The notes beneath the pieces were generated by a model. That model saw nothing but the letters and a program-made list of their open reading frames with translations, was not told where the DNA came from and made no database searches. This document shows, piece by piece, positions 8,319 through 15,714 of a stretch of DNA of 64,000 nt. Both the position numbers and the translations under genes were made by a program. Positions within the stretch are counted from its first letter, which is position 1. Each line of letters opens with the position of its first letter. Source of the DNA: Chitinophaga pendula (GTDB taxonomy: Bacteria > Bacteroidota > Bacteroidia > Chitinophagales > Chitinophagaceae); NCBI RefSeq assembly GCF_020386615.1, contig NZ_CP077769.1, positions 4,216,001 to 4,280,000 on the forward strand. The letters run 5' to 3'.

Positions 8319-9161
8319 ATGTCTTCTATAAAGCAAAATTGGAGAGTAGCCGTGCTGGATATGTATGAAGGAGTGCCCAACGAAGGCATGCGCTGTATCC
8401 GGGAAATATTGGCGCAGTATGCTACAGCACGCGGGATAAGATTACAATTTGACGAATTTGAAGTACGTCTCCGTCAGGAGGTTCCTGATCTTTCCTACGA
8501 TATTTACATTTCTACTGGTGGTCCTGGTAGTCCGGTGGCGAGTGCTGGCAGTGACTGGGAAAATGCCTACTTTGACCTTATTCACCAGTTGCTAGACTGG
8601 AACCAGGGAGCAGGTCCCAAAAAGCATGTTTTATTTATCTGTCATTCTTATCAGTTGATGTGCCGGTATTTTGAGTTGGGAAACGTCTGTCAGCGTAAGT
8701 CGACGGCATTTGGTGTGTTTCCTGTGCATATTACTGATCAGGCGATGTCGGAGCCGGTATTACAGGGCTTAACTGATCCTTTTTATATTGTGGATAGCCG
8801 TAACTGGCAGGTGATAGAGTTGAACCAGGGGCAGCTGGATAAGATGGGTGCGCAGGTGCTGGCTATCGAGAAAGAGCGGCCACATGTGCCACTGGAGCGG
8901 GCGACGATGGCCATCCGTTTCAACCATCAGTTTATCGGTACGCAGTTTCATCCCGAGGCGGATGCGACGGGTATGCGGATGTACCTGATGCAGGAAGAGA
9001 AGAAGCACCAGGTTATCAATACACACGGTGCGGAAAAATACTATAGTATGCTTGAGCAGCTGACCGACCCCGACAAGATCATGCTGACACATGACCGGTT
9101 TATACCGGCTTTTTTGGATCAGGCGGTCTACAGTGATGTACGGGAGCGTATAACTGTCTAG
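8319..9161 (+). CDS. Class I glutamine amidotransferase-like protein
   Basis: This 280-residue cytoplasmic protein has a class I (GATase1) fold. The nucleophile motif is FICHSYQ, with Cys108 in place of the usual CHGxQ context. GTQFHPEAD supplies His211 and Glu213 of the triad, and STGGPGSP (residues 65-72) matches the oxyanion strand. The triad is intact. Domains of this type release ammonia from glutamine or hydrolyse gamma-glutamyl bonds. About 60 extra residues follow the HPE motif (AEKYYSMLEQLTDPDKIMLT). It is 71 bp after the carboxylate-amine ligase gene and 33 bp before an ATP-grasp-like gene. A role in supplying ammonia, or in trimming a gamma-glutamyl group made by the neighbouring ligase, is plausible but inferred. 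Confidence 0.85.
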   Translation: MSSIKQNWRVAVLDMYEGVPNEGMRCIREILAQYATARGIRLQFDEFEVRLRQEVPDLSYDIYISTGGPGSPVASAGSDWENAYFDLIHQLLDWNQGAGPKKHVLFICHSYQLMCRYFELGNVCQRKSTAFGVFPVHITDQAMSEPVLQGLTDPFYIVDSRNWQVIELNQGQLDKMGAQVLAIEKERPHVPLERATMAIRFNHQFIGTQFHPEADATGMRMYLMQEEKKHQVINTHGAEKYYSMLEQLTDPDKIMLTHDRFIPAFLDQAVYSDVRERITV

Positions 9162-9194
9162 GCTAAGCGATCATCACATTATGTACACCTTATT

Positions 9195-10397
9195 ATGATT
9201 TCAGCGTTACGCCAATCCTATAACCAACAGTTCACTCCTGCGAAGTACCAGGCTTTTTTACATAGTCTGGCGGTAGAAGCGGGAGAAGCACCGGCTTTCC
9301 GGGTAGCTGAAACACCTGTATTTGTACCTGCCGATCTGACGGTGAAGCTGGTCCGGGCTTGTGAGGAGATCATTGATGTGATCGTACAGCCGGACTTCAA
9401 AGCGCTCACCCGGGATGCCATCCCTCCTACCCTGAACGTGCCGGATGAGTCGCCTCATCCTCATTTCCTGGTAATAGATTTTGCGGTGTGCCGGGATACG
9501 GAAGGTCAATTACAGCCACAGCTGATAGAAATGCAAGGGTTTCCTTCGCTGCTGGCATTCCAGGAAGTTATGGCGCGACATTTCCGGGAGCAGTTTACGA
9601 TCCCGGATACGGTGAATAATTTCTTTTCCGGGCTTACCTCGGAGACTTACTATGCGCAGTTACGGGAATTACTGATAGGGCCTTATCGCCCGGAAGAGGT
9701 GGTATTGCTGGAAGTTAATCCTGGTGCGCAGAAAACGCGGGTAGACTTTTACTGTACAGAGCTGAAGTTAGGCATACGACCTGTATGTGTAACGGAGTTG
9801 ATACAGGAAGGCAAGCAGCTGTACTATCGTTATGAAGGAGAACAGATACGTATCCGGCGTATATTCAACCGGGTTATTTTTGATGATCTGCATCGTCAGC
9901 AACAGACGCTTCCTCCGCATGTGAACCTGTTCCAGCACCTGGATGTGGAATGGATCACTCATCCCAACTGGTTTTACCGTATCAGTAAATATACTTTACC
10001 CTTTATTCACAGTGAGTTTGTTCCCAAAAGCTGGTTCCTGCATACGCTGCCGGTACTTCCTGCTGACCTGGAGAACTATGTGCTTAAGCCTTTGTTCTCT
10101 TTTGCCGGACAAGGGGTGGTGATCGATGTTACTCAGGCGGATATCGATGCGATCAAAGATCCGGAGCATTGGATATTGCAGCACAAGGTACAGTATGCAC
10201 CTGTTATTGAAACTCCCGGCGGGCCGGCTTATTGTGAGTTACGTATGATGTATATCTGGCAGGAAGGGGCGGCGCGGCCGATGTTGGTACATAATCTGGC
10301 ACGTATCAGCAAGAGTAAAATGATCGGCGTAAATTTCAACAACCGGGATACGTGGGTAGGCGGCAGTTGTGCATTTTTTGAGCAAAAACAATCTTAA
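9195..10397 (+). CDS. Divergent ATP-grasp-like ligase of unknown substrate
   Basis: The protein has 400 residues and I do not recognise a named family with certainty. The C-terminal third has ATP-grasp character: a lysine followed by a Gly-rich loop (NYVLKPLFSFAGQGVVI), then a WILQHKVQYAP strand and a conserved acidic strand (AYCELRMMYIW). An internal FNRVIFDDL motif resembles the substrate-side region of other unusual ATP-grasp proteins. The N-terminal 140 residues contain an IEMQGFPSLLAFQ segment of unknown role. It has no signal peptide or membrane segment. It lies 33 bp after the amidotransferase gene and 3 bp before ridA, so the three are almost certainly co-transcribed. It may be the second ligase of the pathway. 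Confidence 0.62.
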   Translation: MISALRQSYNQQFTPAKYQAFLHSLAVEAGEAPAFRVAETPVFVPADLTVKLVRACEEIIDVIVQPDFKALTRDAIPPTLNVPDESPHPHFLVIDFAVCRDTEGQLQPQLIEMQGFPSLLAFQEVMARHFREQFTIPDTVNNFFSGLTSETYYAQLRELLIGPYRPEEVVLLEVNPGAQKTRVDFYCTELKLGIRPVCVTELIQEGKQLYYRYEGEQIRIRRIFNRVIFDDLHRQQQTLPPHVNLFQHLDVEWITHPNWFYRISKYTLPFIHSEFVPKSWFLHTLPVLPADLENYVLKPLFSFAGQGVVIDVTQADIDAIKDPEHWILQHKVQYAPVIETPGGPAYCELRMMYIWQEGAARPMLVHNLARISKSKMIGVNFNNRDTWVGGSCAFFEQKQS

Positions 10398-10400
10398 TAT

Positions 10401-10796
10401 ATGAAACGCACCAATTATTCTTCAGGCGCCGTCTGGGAGAACAAGGTAGGTTATTCCCGGGCTGTTAAAATCGGGAATGTGCTGGAGGTATCCGGAACAG
10501 TAGCGGCGGATGGAGATAAGGTGATAGGGGAAGATAATGCTTATGAGCAGGCCAAGTATATACTTGCCAAGATAGAAGCTGTATTGGTAGCGGCGGGGGC
10601 ATCTCTGCATGATGTGATCCGCACCCGTATATTCGTTACAGATATTTCCCGTTGGGAAGAGGTAGGGCGGGCTCATGGAGAGTTTTTTCAAAGTATCAAG
10701 CCGGTGACGACGATGGTGGAGGTCAGTAGGTTGATCGATCCGCGTTACCTGGTGGAGATTGAAGCGAGTGCGGTGGTACAAAATGACGAACGCTAA
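10401..10796 (+). CDS. RidA (YjgF/YER057c/UK114) family protein
   Basis: This 131-residue protein has the typical RidA length and trimeric-fold sequence. It contains AVKIGNVLEVSGTVA near the N-terminus, DVIRTRIFVTDI with the conserved arginine that binds the imine carboxylate, and the C-terminal VEIEASAVV. RidA proteins hydrolyse reactive enamine/imine intermediates such as 2-aminoacrylate. It starts 3 bp after the ATP-grasp-like gene and ends the plus-strand run. In this setting it may remove a reactive imine made by the pathway, or it may belong to a different RidA subfamily with another substrate. The stop codon lies inside an 11-bp inverted repeat shared with the convergent rhodanese operon. 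Confidence 0.9.
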   Translation: MKRTNYSSGAVWENKVGYSRAVKIGNVLEVSGTVAADGDKVIGEDNAYEQAKYILAKIEAVLVAAGASLHDVIRTRIFVTDISRWEEVGRAHGEFFQSIKPVTTMVEVSRLIDPRYLVEIEASAVVQNDER

Positions 10797-10829
10797 ATGC
10801 AGGCATGTGTATGTCCTACATTTAGCGTT
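10789..10829. terminator. Bidirectional hairpin between ridA and the rhodanese gene
   Basis: A perfect 11-bp inverted repeat AACGCTAAATG/CATTTAGCGTT (10789-10799 and 10819-10829) encloses 19 nt that can themselves pair. It includes the ridA stop codon and lies 31 bp beyond the convergent rhodanese stop. There is no strong T-run on either side. Confidence 0.6.
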
Positions 10830-10859
10830 GATGATTTATTTACAATAGTTTGATGATGA

Positions 10860-11168
10860 TTAGCGACCGAACTGTTCTTCCCAGTTCATCATTCCTCCCA
10901 CCAGATTTTTCACATTAGAAAAGCCCATTGTTTCCAGGAGCATTGCTGCCTGACCGCTGCGGTTGCCGCTACGGCAGTAAAGTATTACTTCTTCGTCTTT
11001 CAGGTTTTCTATTTCATCGATCGCCATGGCGCGTATTTCGCCCAGTGGTATTAATTTACCACCGATATTGAATTCCTGGTGCTCATGGGGTTCGCGTACG
11101 TCTACGATATTGAGATTTTCTCCGTTATCGATACGTTGTTTCAGTTCTGCTGCTGTTATATTTTCCAT
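10860..11168 (-). CDS. Single-domain rhodanese-like sulfurtransferase
   Basis: This 102-residue rhodanese domain protein has no signal peptide. The active-site loop CRSGNRSG carries the catalytic cysteine, which takes a persulfide. The N-terminal NIVDVREPHEH and C-terminal VKNLVGGMMNWEEQ are standard for the family. Such small cytoplasmic rhodaneses are common in Bacteroidota and may pass sulfur or act in redox signalling. It is the last gene of a three-gene minus-strand operon after ddl and the PASTA protein (29 bp gap), although it has no obvious link with cell-wall synthesis. Confidence 0.92.
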   Translation of the reverse strand: MENITAAELKQRIDNGENLNIVDVREPHEHQEFNIGGKLIPLGEIRAMAIDEIENLKDEEVILYCRSGNRSGQAAMLLETMGFSNVKNLVGGMMNWEEQFGR

Positions 11169-11197
11169 GATTTATTGTTTAGTGATAGTGATATTGG

Positions 11198-12046
11198 TTA
11201 TTGGTTCTGTTGTACAGGGGCAGCCGGTGGGGTACTGTCTTTGACGGGTTTGTTAGGTCCCAGCCAGATATCGATACTTTCGCCAGCTCTTACCATATTA
11301 AGTTCCTGGAGGTCATTTTTCCGGGCAGGTATTTGTTTTTGTATGTATGCGTTGGCGGTGTCAGTGACGGCGGCGTCAATGAGTACGGTTCCCAGATTCA
11401 GGTTGCTGGCGCTAAGGGTTTCGCGGGCTTCGATGTAGGTCATGCCGACGAGGTCTGGGACGGGGTTTTCGGTGCTGCCGGTACCACTGCTAAGTACGAG
11501 AGCGATGTAGCTACCTTCGGCGACCATTTTGCCAGGTTTGACGGGTTTGCCATTGAGGAGCTGCTGCAGGACGGTGTTGGTGGCGAAGTCCGGCTTGTAG
11601 ATGGTATCGCCGACGTTGAGGCGGCGGCTATGCAAGGTCATTTCGGCACTGCGGAAGGTGAGGCCTTCGAGATCCGGCATGGCTACCATTGGCGGTACTA
11701 CTTTGTTGACGGTGAGGTAGATGGTACGGTGTACTTTGACGATGGTACCTCTTGCAGGAGTTTGTTCCCATACCGCTAATGCCTTCAGGGTATCGACATA
11801 GATAGAATCTCTTACATCTACTTCAAAGCCCAGGTCTTCCAATACTTTGGTGGCTTCCTGAATGTTCTTACCTCTTACGTCGGGGACGGTAAGGGTTTGA
11901 CCGTGGCGGGTAAGTCCTCCCAGCATGGTGAAGAACAGTATTCCCAGGACAATGAACAGGCCGATGACTACTAATAAGTTAAATCCGAAGGATCGTTTGG
12001 TAATAGATTCAAACACGATGTTGTATATTTTTAATAAGACAAACAC
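11198..12046 (-). CDS. Membrane-anchored protein with three PASTA domains
   Basis: The protein has 282 residues with a short cytoplasmic N-terminus and one membrane helix (FNLLVVIGLFIVLGILFFTML, about residues 22-42). Three PASTA repeats then lie in the periplasm, beginning LTVPDVRGKNIQEATKVLEDLGF, VAMPDLEGLTFRSAEMTLH and NPVPDLVGMTYIEARETL. The tail is Pro/Gln-rich. PASTA domains bind muropeptides or beta-lactams in kinases and penicillin-binding proteins; here no kinase or transpeptidase domain is attached. It lies 30 bp downstream of ddl, so a role in sensing or tethering peptidoglycan is reasonable. This gene order (ddl followed by a PASTA protein) is familiar from Bacteroidota. Confidence 0.9.
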   Translation of the reverse strand: MFVLLKIYNIVFESITKRSFGFNLLVVIGLFIVLGILFFTMLGGLTRHGQTLTVPDVRGKNIQEATKVLEDLGFEVDVRDSIYVDTLKALAVWEQTPARGTIVKVHRTIYLTVNKVVPPMVAMPDLEGLTFRSAEMTLHSRRLNVGDTIYKPDFATNTVLQQLLNGKPVKPGKMVAEGSYIALVLSSGTGSTENPVPDLVGMTYIEARETLSASNLNLGTVLIDAAVTDTANAYIQKQIPARKNDLQELNMVRAGESIDIWLGPNKPVKDSTPPAAPVQQNQ

Positions 12047-12076
12047 GGGGTGGTGTGACGCACCCGGTGTAGTTAA

Positions 12077-13063
12077 TTAACTTAAGCAGGATTCGATGAG
12101 TGCGCCATAGAATTCGCGTAACGTTTTGCCGGCGGCTCTGACTTGTTGCGGTACGATGCTATTCTCTGATTGTCCGGGCATTGTGTTGGCTTCGAGGAAG
12201 AATATTTTGTCTGTTGCTTCTTCCCAGATAAAGTCGATGCGAACTATACCTTTGCAGTTGAGGCGATCGTATAGTTCTGCCGCGGTTTGCTGTATCCTGT
12301 TGACTATTTCTGCCGGTGCTTCTGCGGGTGTTACTTCGCGGGCTACGCCGGCGGTATATTTAGCTTCGTAGTCAAAAAATTCTTTGCTGCTGATGATCTC
12401 TGTGACGGGAAGTACGGTCATTTCGCCATTGATGCGATAGAGGCCGCAGGTGATCTCTCTACCTTGTACGAATTCTTCGATGAGGACCTGGTTGTCTTCC
12501 TGGAAGGCTTTTTCGATGGCGGCTGGTAATTGGGCGGCATCGGATACTTTGGACATTCCGATGCTGCTACCACCTTCTGCCGGTTTAACGAATACGGGTA
12601 GCCGGAGTTGGGTGAGGATATCAGCAGTACTGAAGGGCCGGTCTTTAAATATATGTACTGATTTAGCCACGTTTACGACGTTGAGTGCGGCTACGATCTT
12701 ATTGCAATAGCTTTTGTTGAAGGTGATGGCGGAGGTGACCATGCCACAGCTGGTGTACGGGATACCCAGCATTTCGAAGTAGCCTTGCAGGCGGCCATCT
12801 TCGCCCGGGGTGCCGTGGATACCGATGAATACGGCATCAAATTTCACTTTTCCGGAAGACAGGGGAAGAGAGAAGTCATTTTTGTCAATATCAGTTAGGT
12901 GTCCATCCGGGGCGGTATAGTGCCACCCTTCTTTGGTAATCAATACTTTATAGACATTATATAGCTCGTTGTCCAGGTGTTTTTCTATTACGGCTGCACT
13001 CTGTACGGAGATCACATACTCACCGGAATAACCTCCGGCCACTAAAGCGATGTTCTTTTTCAT
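12077..13063 (-). CDS. ddl: D-alanine--D-alanine ligase
   Basis: Ddl makes the D-Ala-D-Ala dipeptide for peptidoglycan using ATP, in the cytoplasm. The protein has 328 residues, normal for the family. Visible motifs are the N-terminal IALVAGGYSGEYVISVQSA, FIGIHGTPGEDGRLQGYFE, the ATP-grasp segment PVFVKPAEGGSSIGMSKV, QVLIEEFVQGREITCG, and the metal-binding and omega-loop end FLEANTMPGQSENSIVPQQ. All key residues appear intact. It heads the minus-strand operon ddl-PASTA-rhodanese. No perfect -7 box is seen upstream, though TAAAGTTA-like sequence occurs around 13085. Confidence 0.96.
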   Translation of the reverse strand: MKKNIALVAGGYSGEYVISVQSAAVIEKHLDNELYNVYKVLITKEGWHYTAPDGHLTDIDKNDFSLPLSSGKVKFDAVFIGIHGTPGEDGRLQGYFEMLGIPYTSCGMVTSAITFNKSYCNKIVAALNVVNVAKSVHIFKDRPFSTADILTQLRLPVFVKPAEGGSSIGMSKVSDAAQLPAAIEKAFQEDNQVLIEEFVQGREITCGLYRINGEMTVLPVTEIISSKEFFDYEAKYTAGVAREVTPAEAPAEIVNRIQQTAAELYDRLNCKGIVRIDFIWEEATDKIFFLEANTMPGQSENSIVPQQVRAAGKTLREFYGALIESCLS

Positions 13064-13731
13064 AAATGACTTTGCTATAAGCGGGTAAAGTTAAATGTTA
13101 TTTGTTAATTGTCCATACTCCCCTATGCGGAGTCCGGATAGTTATTTACCGGATCTGCGGGTAGCGGGAGTAATTATAACGTGGCGGGCGGTGCCGGGGT
13201 ATATTGTTTAACATTATTTAACCTGTTGGGGCGGGAGGGTTTTCCTGTATAGCGGCGGCTGTGGCTCATTTGCAGTATTAGCCCGTATCTTGGGAGCGCA
13301 AACCTTATGATAAGGCAGTCATTGCACCATCAGGTAAATCCGCAAAGAACAGCTTGTCAAAAATGAACCCTCAAAATAGTATTTATATGTTCAGTAATTG
13401 TTTAACTGCCGTCAACAGGATTCCACTACGCTCTTTCATACATTTACGGGGTCCGGGAATATGACCTTATTTCACCTATAACAGTAGCCTTTTTTATTTA
13501 ACTATCCTGTGTATACTATCCTAATCAAAGCGGAGCAATTCAGCGCATTTCTTCGGAAGTGTATGGGACGACAGATGCAGGAGATCATTGCCACTATAAG
13601 CACAACTAAGCTCAGCACCTGAGTATTTATTCTACCGGCAAATGCCGTATGACGTGTGATCGAGCCGGCAAACCATTTCCGGGCGGCGGGGATCATGCAT
13701 TGTGTTATTGTGAAACCACAAATTAGCCAAC
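13064..13731. other. Long intergenic region between ddl and the first AraC-type gene
   Basis: This 668 bp has no gene I can support. A 64-codon minus-strand frame at 13502-13696 contains one hydrophobic stretch but has no family resemblance or start-site support. Near the AraC gene, CCGGCAAA occurs twice in direct orientation (13635-13642 and 13665-13672), exactly 30 bp apart, and CGGCAAATGCCG (13636-13647) is a perfect short palindrome. These could be operator half-sites. The region is otherwise unstructured. Confidence 0.4.
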
Positions 13732-14706
13732 ATGAAATTTTTATTGGGTGGTGTACCGCAGCACCTCATCAAACGAACTACTTTTATACCGGAGAAGTAT
13801 AAAAAATATGTTTATCCATTTACCAAGGCATTTATTACGCAAGCTCCCGGGGTGACGATCATCAGCCAGGAATTATTAGTGGAGGGATGTAATATTTGTC
13901 ATTATGTGTTCATTACAGAGAAGGAGTTATTATTACATCCACATGTGGATGAGCCTATAGCTACTTTACACTGTATGTTGCAGGGGACGTTAGATTGTAC
14001 TTTAAAAAATTTCGGGCCGGTGCGATTGTACCAGGGGCAATTTGATTTATTCCATGTACCGAATATGATGCATGAGGCCCGTATGCGACCAGGTATTTAT
14101 GAATCTTTCCATATAGATCTTTCGAAGGATATCCTGCTGCGTATGGCGCCACACTTTGAATCGGTACGAGGTATGCTGGTACGGGCAGAGCGGGGGAATC
14201 CGGTCTTATCGCATAAGCCGGGGATCTTACAGGTTCCTTTGGTGCAGTTGATACAGGAGATCCGGGAATGTACGATTGCCGGTGCGTTGAAAGACCTGCG
14301 CTTGTATGCGAAGTTGACGGACCTGCTGGTATTTGTGCTGGAGGAGCGTCAGCAATCCAGTACGATGGCGTTTGAACGGGACCAGCAATTATTTGAGGCT
14401 ATCCGTTCTTTTATTATTACTAACCTGGACAAGCAATTGAGTATACCTTCGCTGGCCAGTTCTTACCATATCAGTCCTTCCAAGTTGAAATATGATTTCA
14501 AGACTTATTTCAATGCGCCTATCTGGATGTATATTATCCGGCAGCGGATGGAGAAAGCCCGTAAGTTGCTGCACGAGACGAATATGAGTATCGGGGAGGT
14601 TGCGTTGGCGGTGGGTTATCAGGAGGCGTCCAGTTTTACGCGCAGTTTCCGTAAGTATTACGGTCATCCTCCGCGTCGGGAGAAGAAGCTGGCACCTGCG
14701 GGGTAG
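13732..14706 (+). CDS. AraC-family transcriptional regulator
   Basis: This 324-residue regulator has an N-terminal sensing half and an AraC-type DNA-binding domain over about residues 222-315. The domain shows two helix-turn-helix units: LSIPSLASSYHISPSKLKYDFKTYF, then MSIGEVALAVGYQEASSFTRSFRKYYGHPP, which matches the family signature well. The N-terminal half (HPHVDEPIATLHCMLQGTLDCTL) looks like a cupin-type or PchR-like sensor, ligand unknown. It is paralogous to the regulator at 15715-16734, and a MauE-like gene lies between them. It has its own terminator just downstream. Repeated CCGGCAAA sites upstream may be autoregulatory. Confidence 0.92.
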   Translation: MKFLLGGVPQHLIKRTTFIPEKYKKYVYPFTKAFITQAPGVTIISQELLVEGCNICHYVFITEKELLLHPHVDEPIATLHCMLQGTLDCTLKNFGPVRLYQGQFDLFHVPNMMHEARMRPGIYESFHIDLSKDILLRMAPHFESVRGMLVRAERGNPVLSHKPGILQVPLVQLIQEIRECTIAGALKDLRLYAKLTDLLVFVLEERQQSSTMAFERDQQLFEAIRSFIITNLDKQLSIPSLASSYHISPSKLKYDFKTYFNAPIWMYIIRQRMEKARKLLHETNMSIGEVALAVGYQEASSFTRSFRKYYGHPPRREKKLAPAG

Positions 14707-14743
14707 TTGTTATTTGCAGCTACGTGAAATAATGTTTACATTG

Positions 14744-14785
14744 AATACATCAGACGGTATAGATGACTGTCTGATGTATTTTTTT
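14744..14785 (+). terminator. Terminator of the first AraC-type gene
   Basis: A perfect 12-bp stem AATACATCAGAC/GTCTGATGTATT (14744-14755 and 14769-14780) has a 13-nt loop and is followed by T(5)G. It rules out the TTG at 14784 as a plausible start for the next gene. Confidence 0.88.
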
Positions 14786-14801
14786 GTTAACGGCAGTACC
14801 T

Positions 14802-15236
14802 ATGTTATCTATGTCACGTAAGCAATTAGCGGATATCATTGCCGCGATATTTATCTTCTTATTTGTGTATACGGCTATGAGTAAGCTGATGGGATTTGAT
14901 GCTATTAAAATCAGGGCGGGGTTTCTGCCGGCGTTGCAGCCTTATGCGGTTTTTATAGGGGTGGCGGTGCCGGTAACTGAGTTACTGACTGTCTTGTTGT
15001 TGGTTATGAAGCGGACGCGATTGTGTGGATTAGTTGTTTCGTTGGTATTGATGGGGGTCTTTACGGGTTATATAGGGTGGATGTTGTGGTTGGGGGTGGC
15101 ATTACCCTGTACTTGCGGGGGGGTGATCAGCAGGTTGACGTGGCCGCAGCATTTGTGGTTGAATGTAGGATTTATGTTATTGGGAATAGTGGGGATATGG
15201 TGTTATGGGGCGGGTGTTAAGAGCGTTAAGATATAA
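14802..15236 (+). CDS. MauE/DoxX-like integral membrane protein
   Basis: This 144-residue protein has four predicted membrane helices: about residues 9-24 (DIIAAIFIFLFVYTAM), 46-66, 70-90 and 114-134. It has a CTCGG cysteine motif in the third loop, typical of MauE-like proteins. MauE helps form disulfides in periplasmic methylamine dehydrogenase, and relatives work with thioredoxin-like partners. Here no such dehydrogenase is seen, so the partner is unknown. The ATG at 14802 or at 14811 (MSRKQL) is the likely start; the upstream TTG lies in a terminator. The gene is only 16 bp after that terminator's T-run, so its promoter must overlap the AraC terminator or the hairpin must leak. Confidence 0.78.
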   Translation: MLSMSRKQLADIIAAIFIFLFVYTAMSKLMGFDAIKIRAGFLPALQPYAVFIGVAVPVTELLTVLLLVMKRTRLCGLVVSLVLMGVFTGYIGWMLWLGVALPCTCGGVISRLTWPQHLWLNVGFMLLGIVGIWCYGAGVKSVKI

Positions 15237-15714
15237 AAGAAAAGGCTGTCTTCTCTGCAGGAAGACAGCCTGGACGGGGTTAAGTGTTACCGGTCAGCTG
15301 TTGATGGGGTTATTATTCCTTTTTTGTGTTTTGGGCTGGTTGTTATTGGTACCGGGGTATGGTTATTATTGGGCTGCTGGTGGGGGCAGCGTTTTGGCGG
15401 ACGGCATATAGACGACAACGTAATATCATTTTGACAATCTTCTAGTCAGTTATTCTTTTCTGTTATACTATGTTTATCATTTTCTATTGGCTGCGGTGTA
15501 TCTGCGGCGGGGAATGATATTTTATACGATTGTGTGTGGGTATTATAATTTTTTTTCATTGTTCCATAGTATGTCCTACCTCCCCTCGGGACTTATAGGC
15601 ATTAAAAGTGCAGGTTATGCAATAAAACACCACTTATATGCCCTTAGAAAGCCCGGACGTTTGCCCAACTGATCGATCTTCCTTTATTTATAATTCCACC
15701 CAAAAAAAACATCC
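15237..15714. other. Intergenic region before the second AraC-type gene
   Basis: This 478 bp region holds the 15243-15271 hairpin. It also has a loosely symmetric AT-rich element around 15589-15642 (TATAGGCATTAAAAGTG facing CACTTATATGCC) that could be an operator. Short frames at 15205-15411 and 15487-15672 have no start or family support and are not called as genes. Confidence 0.4.
15243..15271 (+). terminator. Hairpin after the MauE-like gene
   Basis: A perfect 11-bp stem AGGCTGTCTTC/GAAGACAGCCT (15243-15253 and 15261-15271) with a 7-nt loop lies 6 bp beyond the stop codon. No T-run follows, so it may act as a 3-prime mRNA stabiliser or a weak terminator. Confidence 0.6.

Noticed and set aside
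11201..11779. 192-codon plus-strand frame over the PASTA gene
   Set aside because: The opposite strand encodes three clear PASTA repeats with a membrane helix; the plus-strand reading shows no family pattern.
13502..13696. 64-codon minus-strand frame upstream of the AraC gene
   Set aside because: One hydrophobic segment but no start-site context, no recognisable family and no operon partner.
14784..14801. TTG start for the MauE-like gene
   Set aside because: It falls in the T-run of the preceding terminator; the ATG at 14802 or 14811 is better.
15205..15411. 68-codon plus-strand frame with a hydrophobic stretch after the MauE-like gene
   Set aside because: It starts inside the MauE-like gene, crosses the downstream hairpin and has no independent start; likely chance.
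15487..15672. 62-codon plus-strand frame before the second AraC gene
   Set aside because: No family features and it covers the probable control region.
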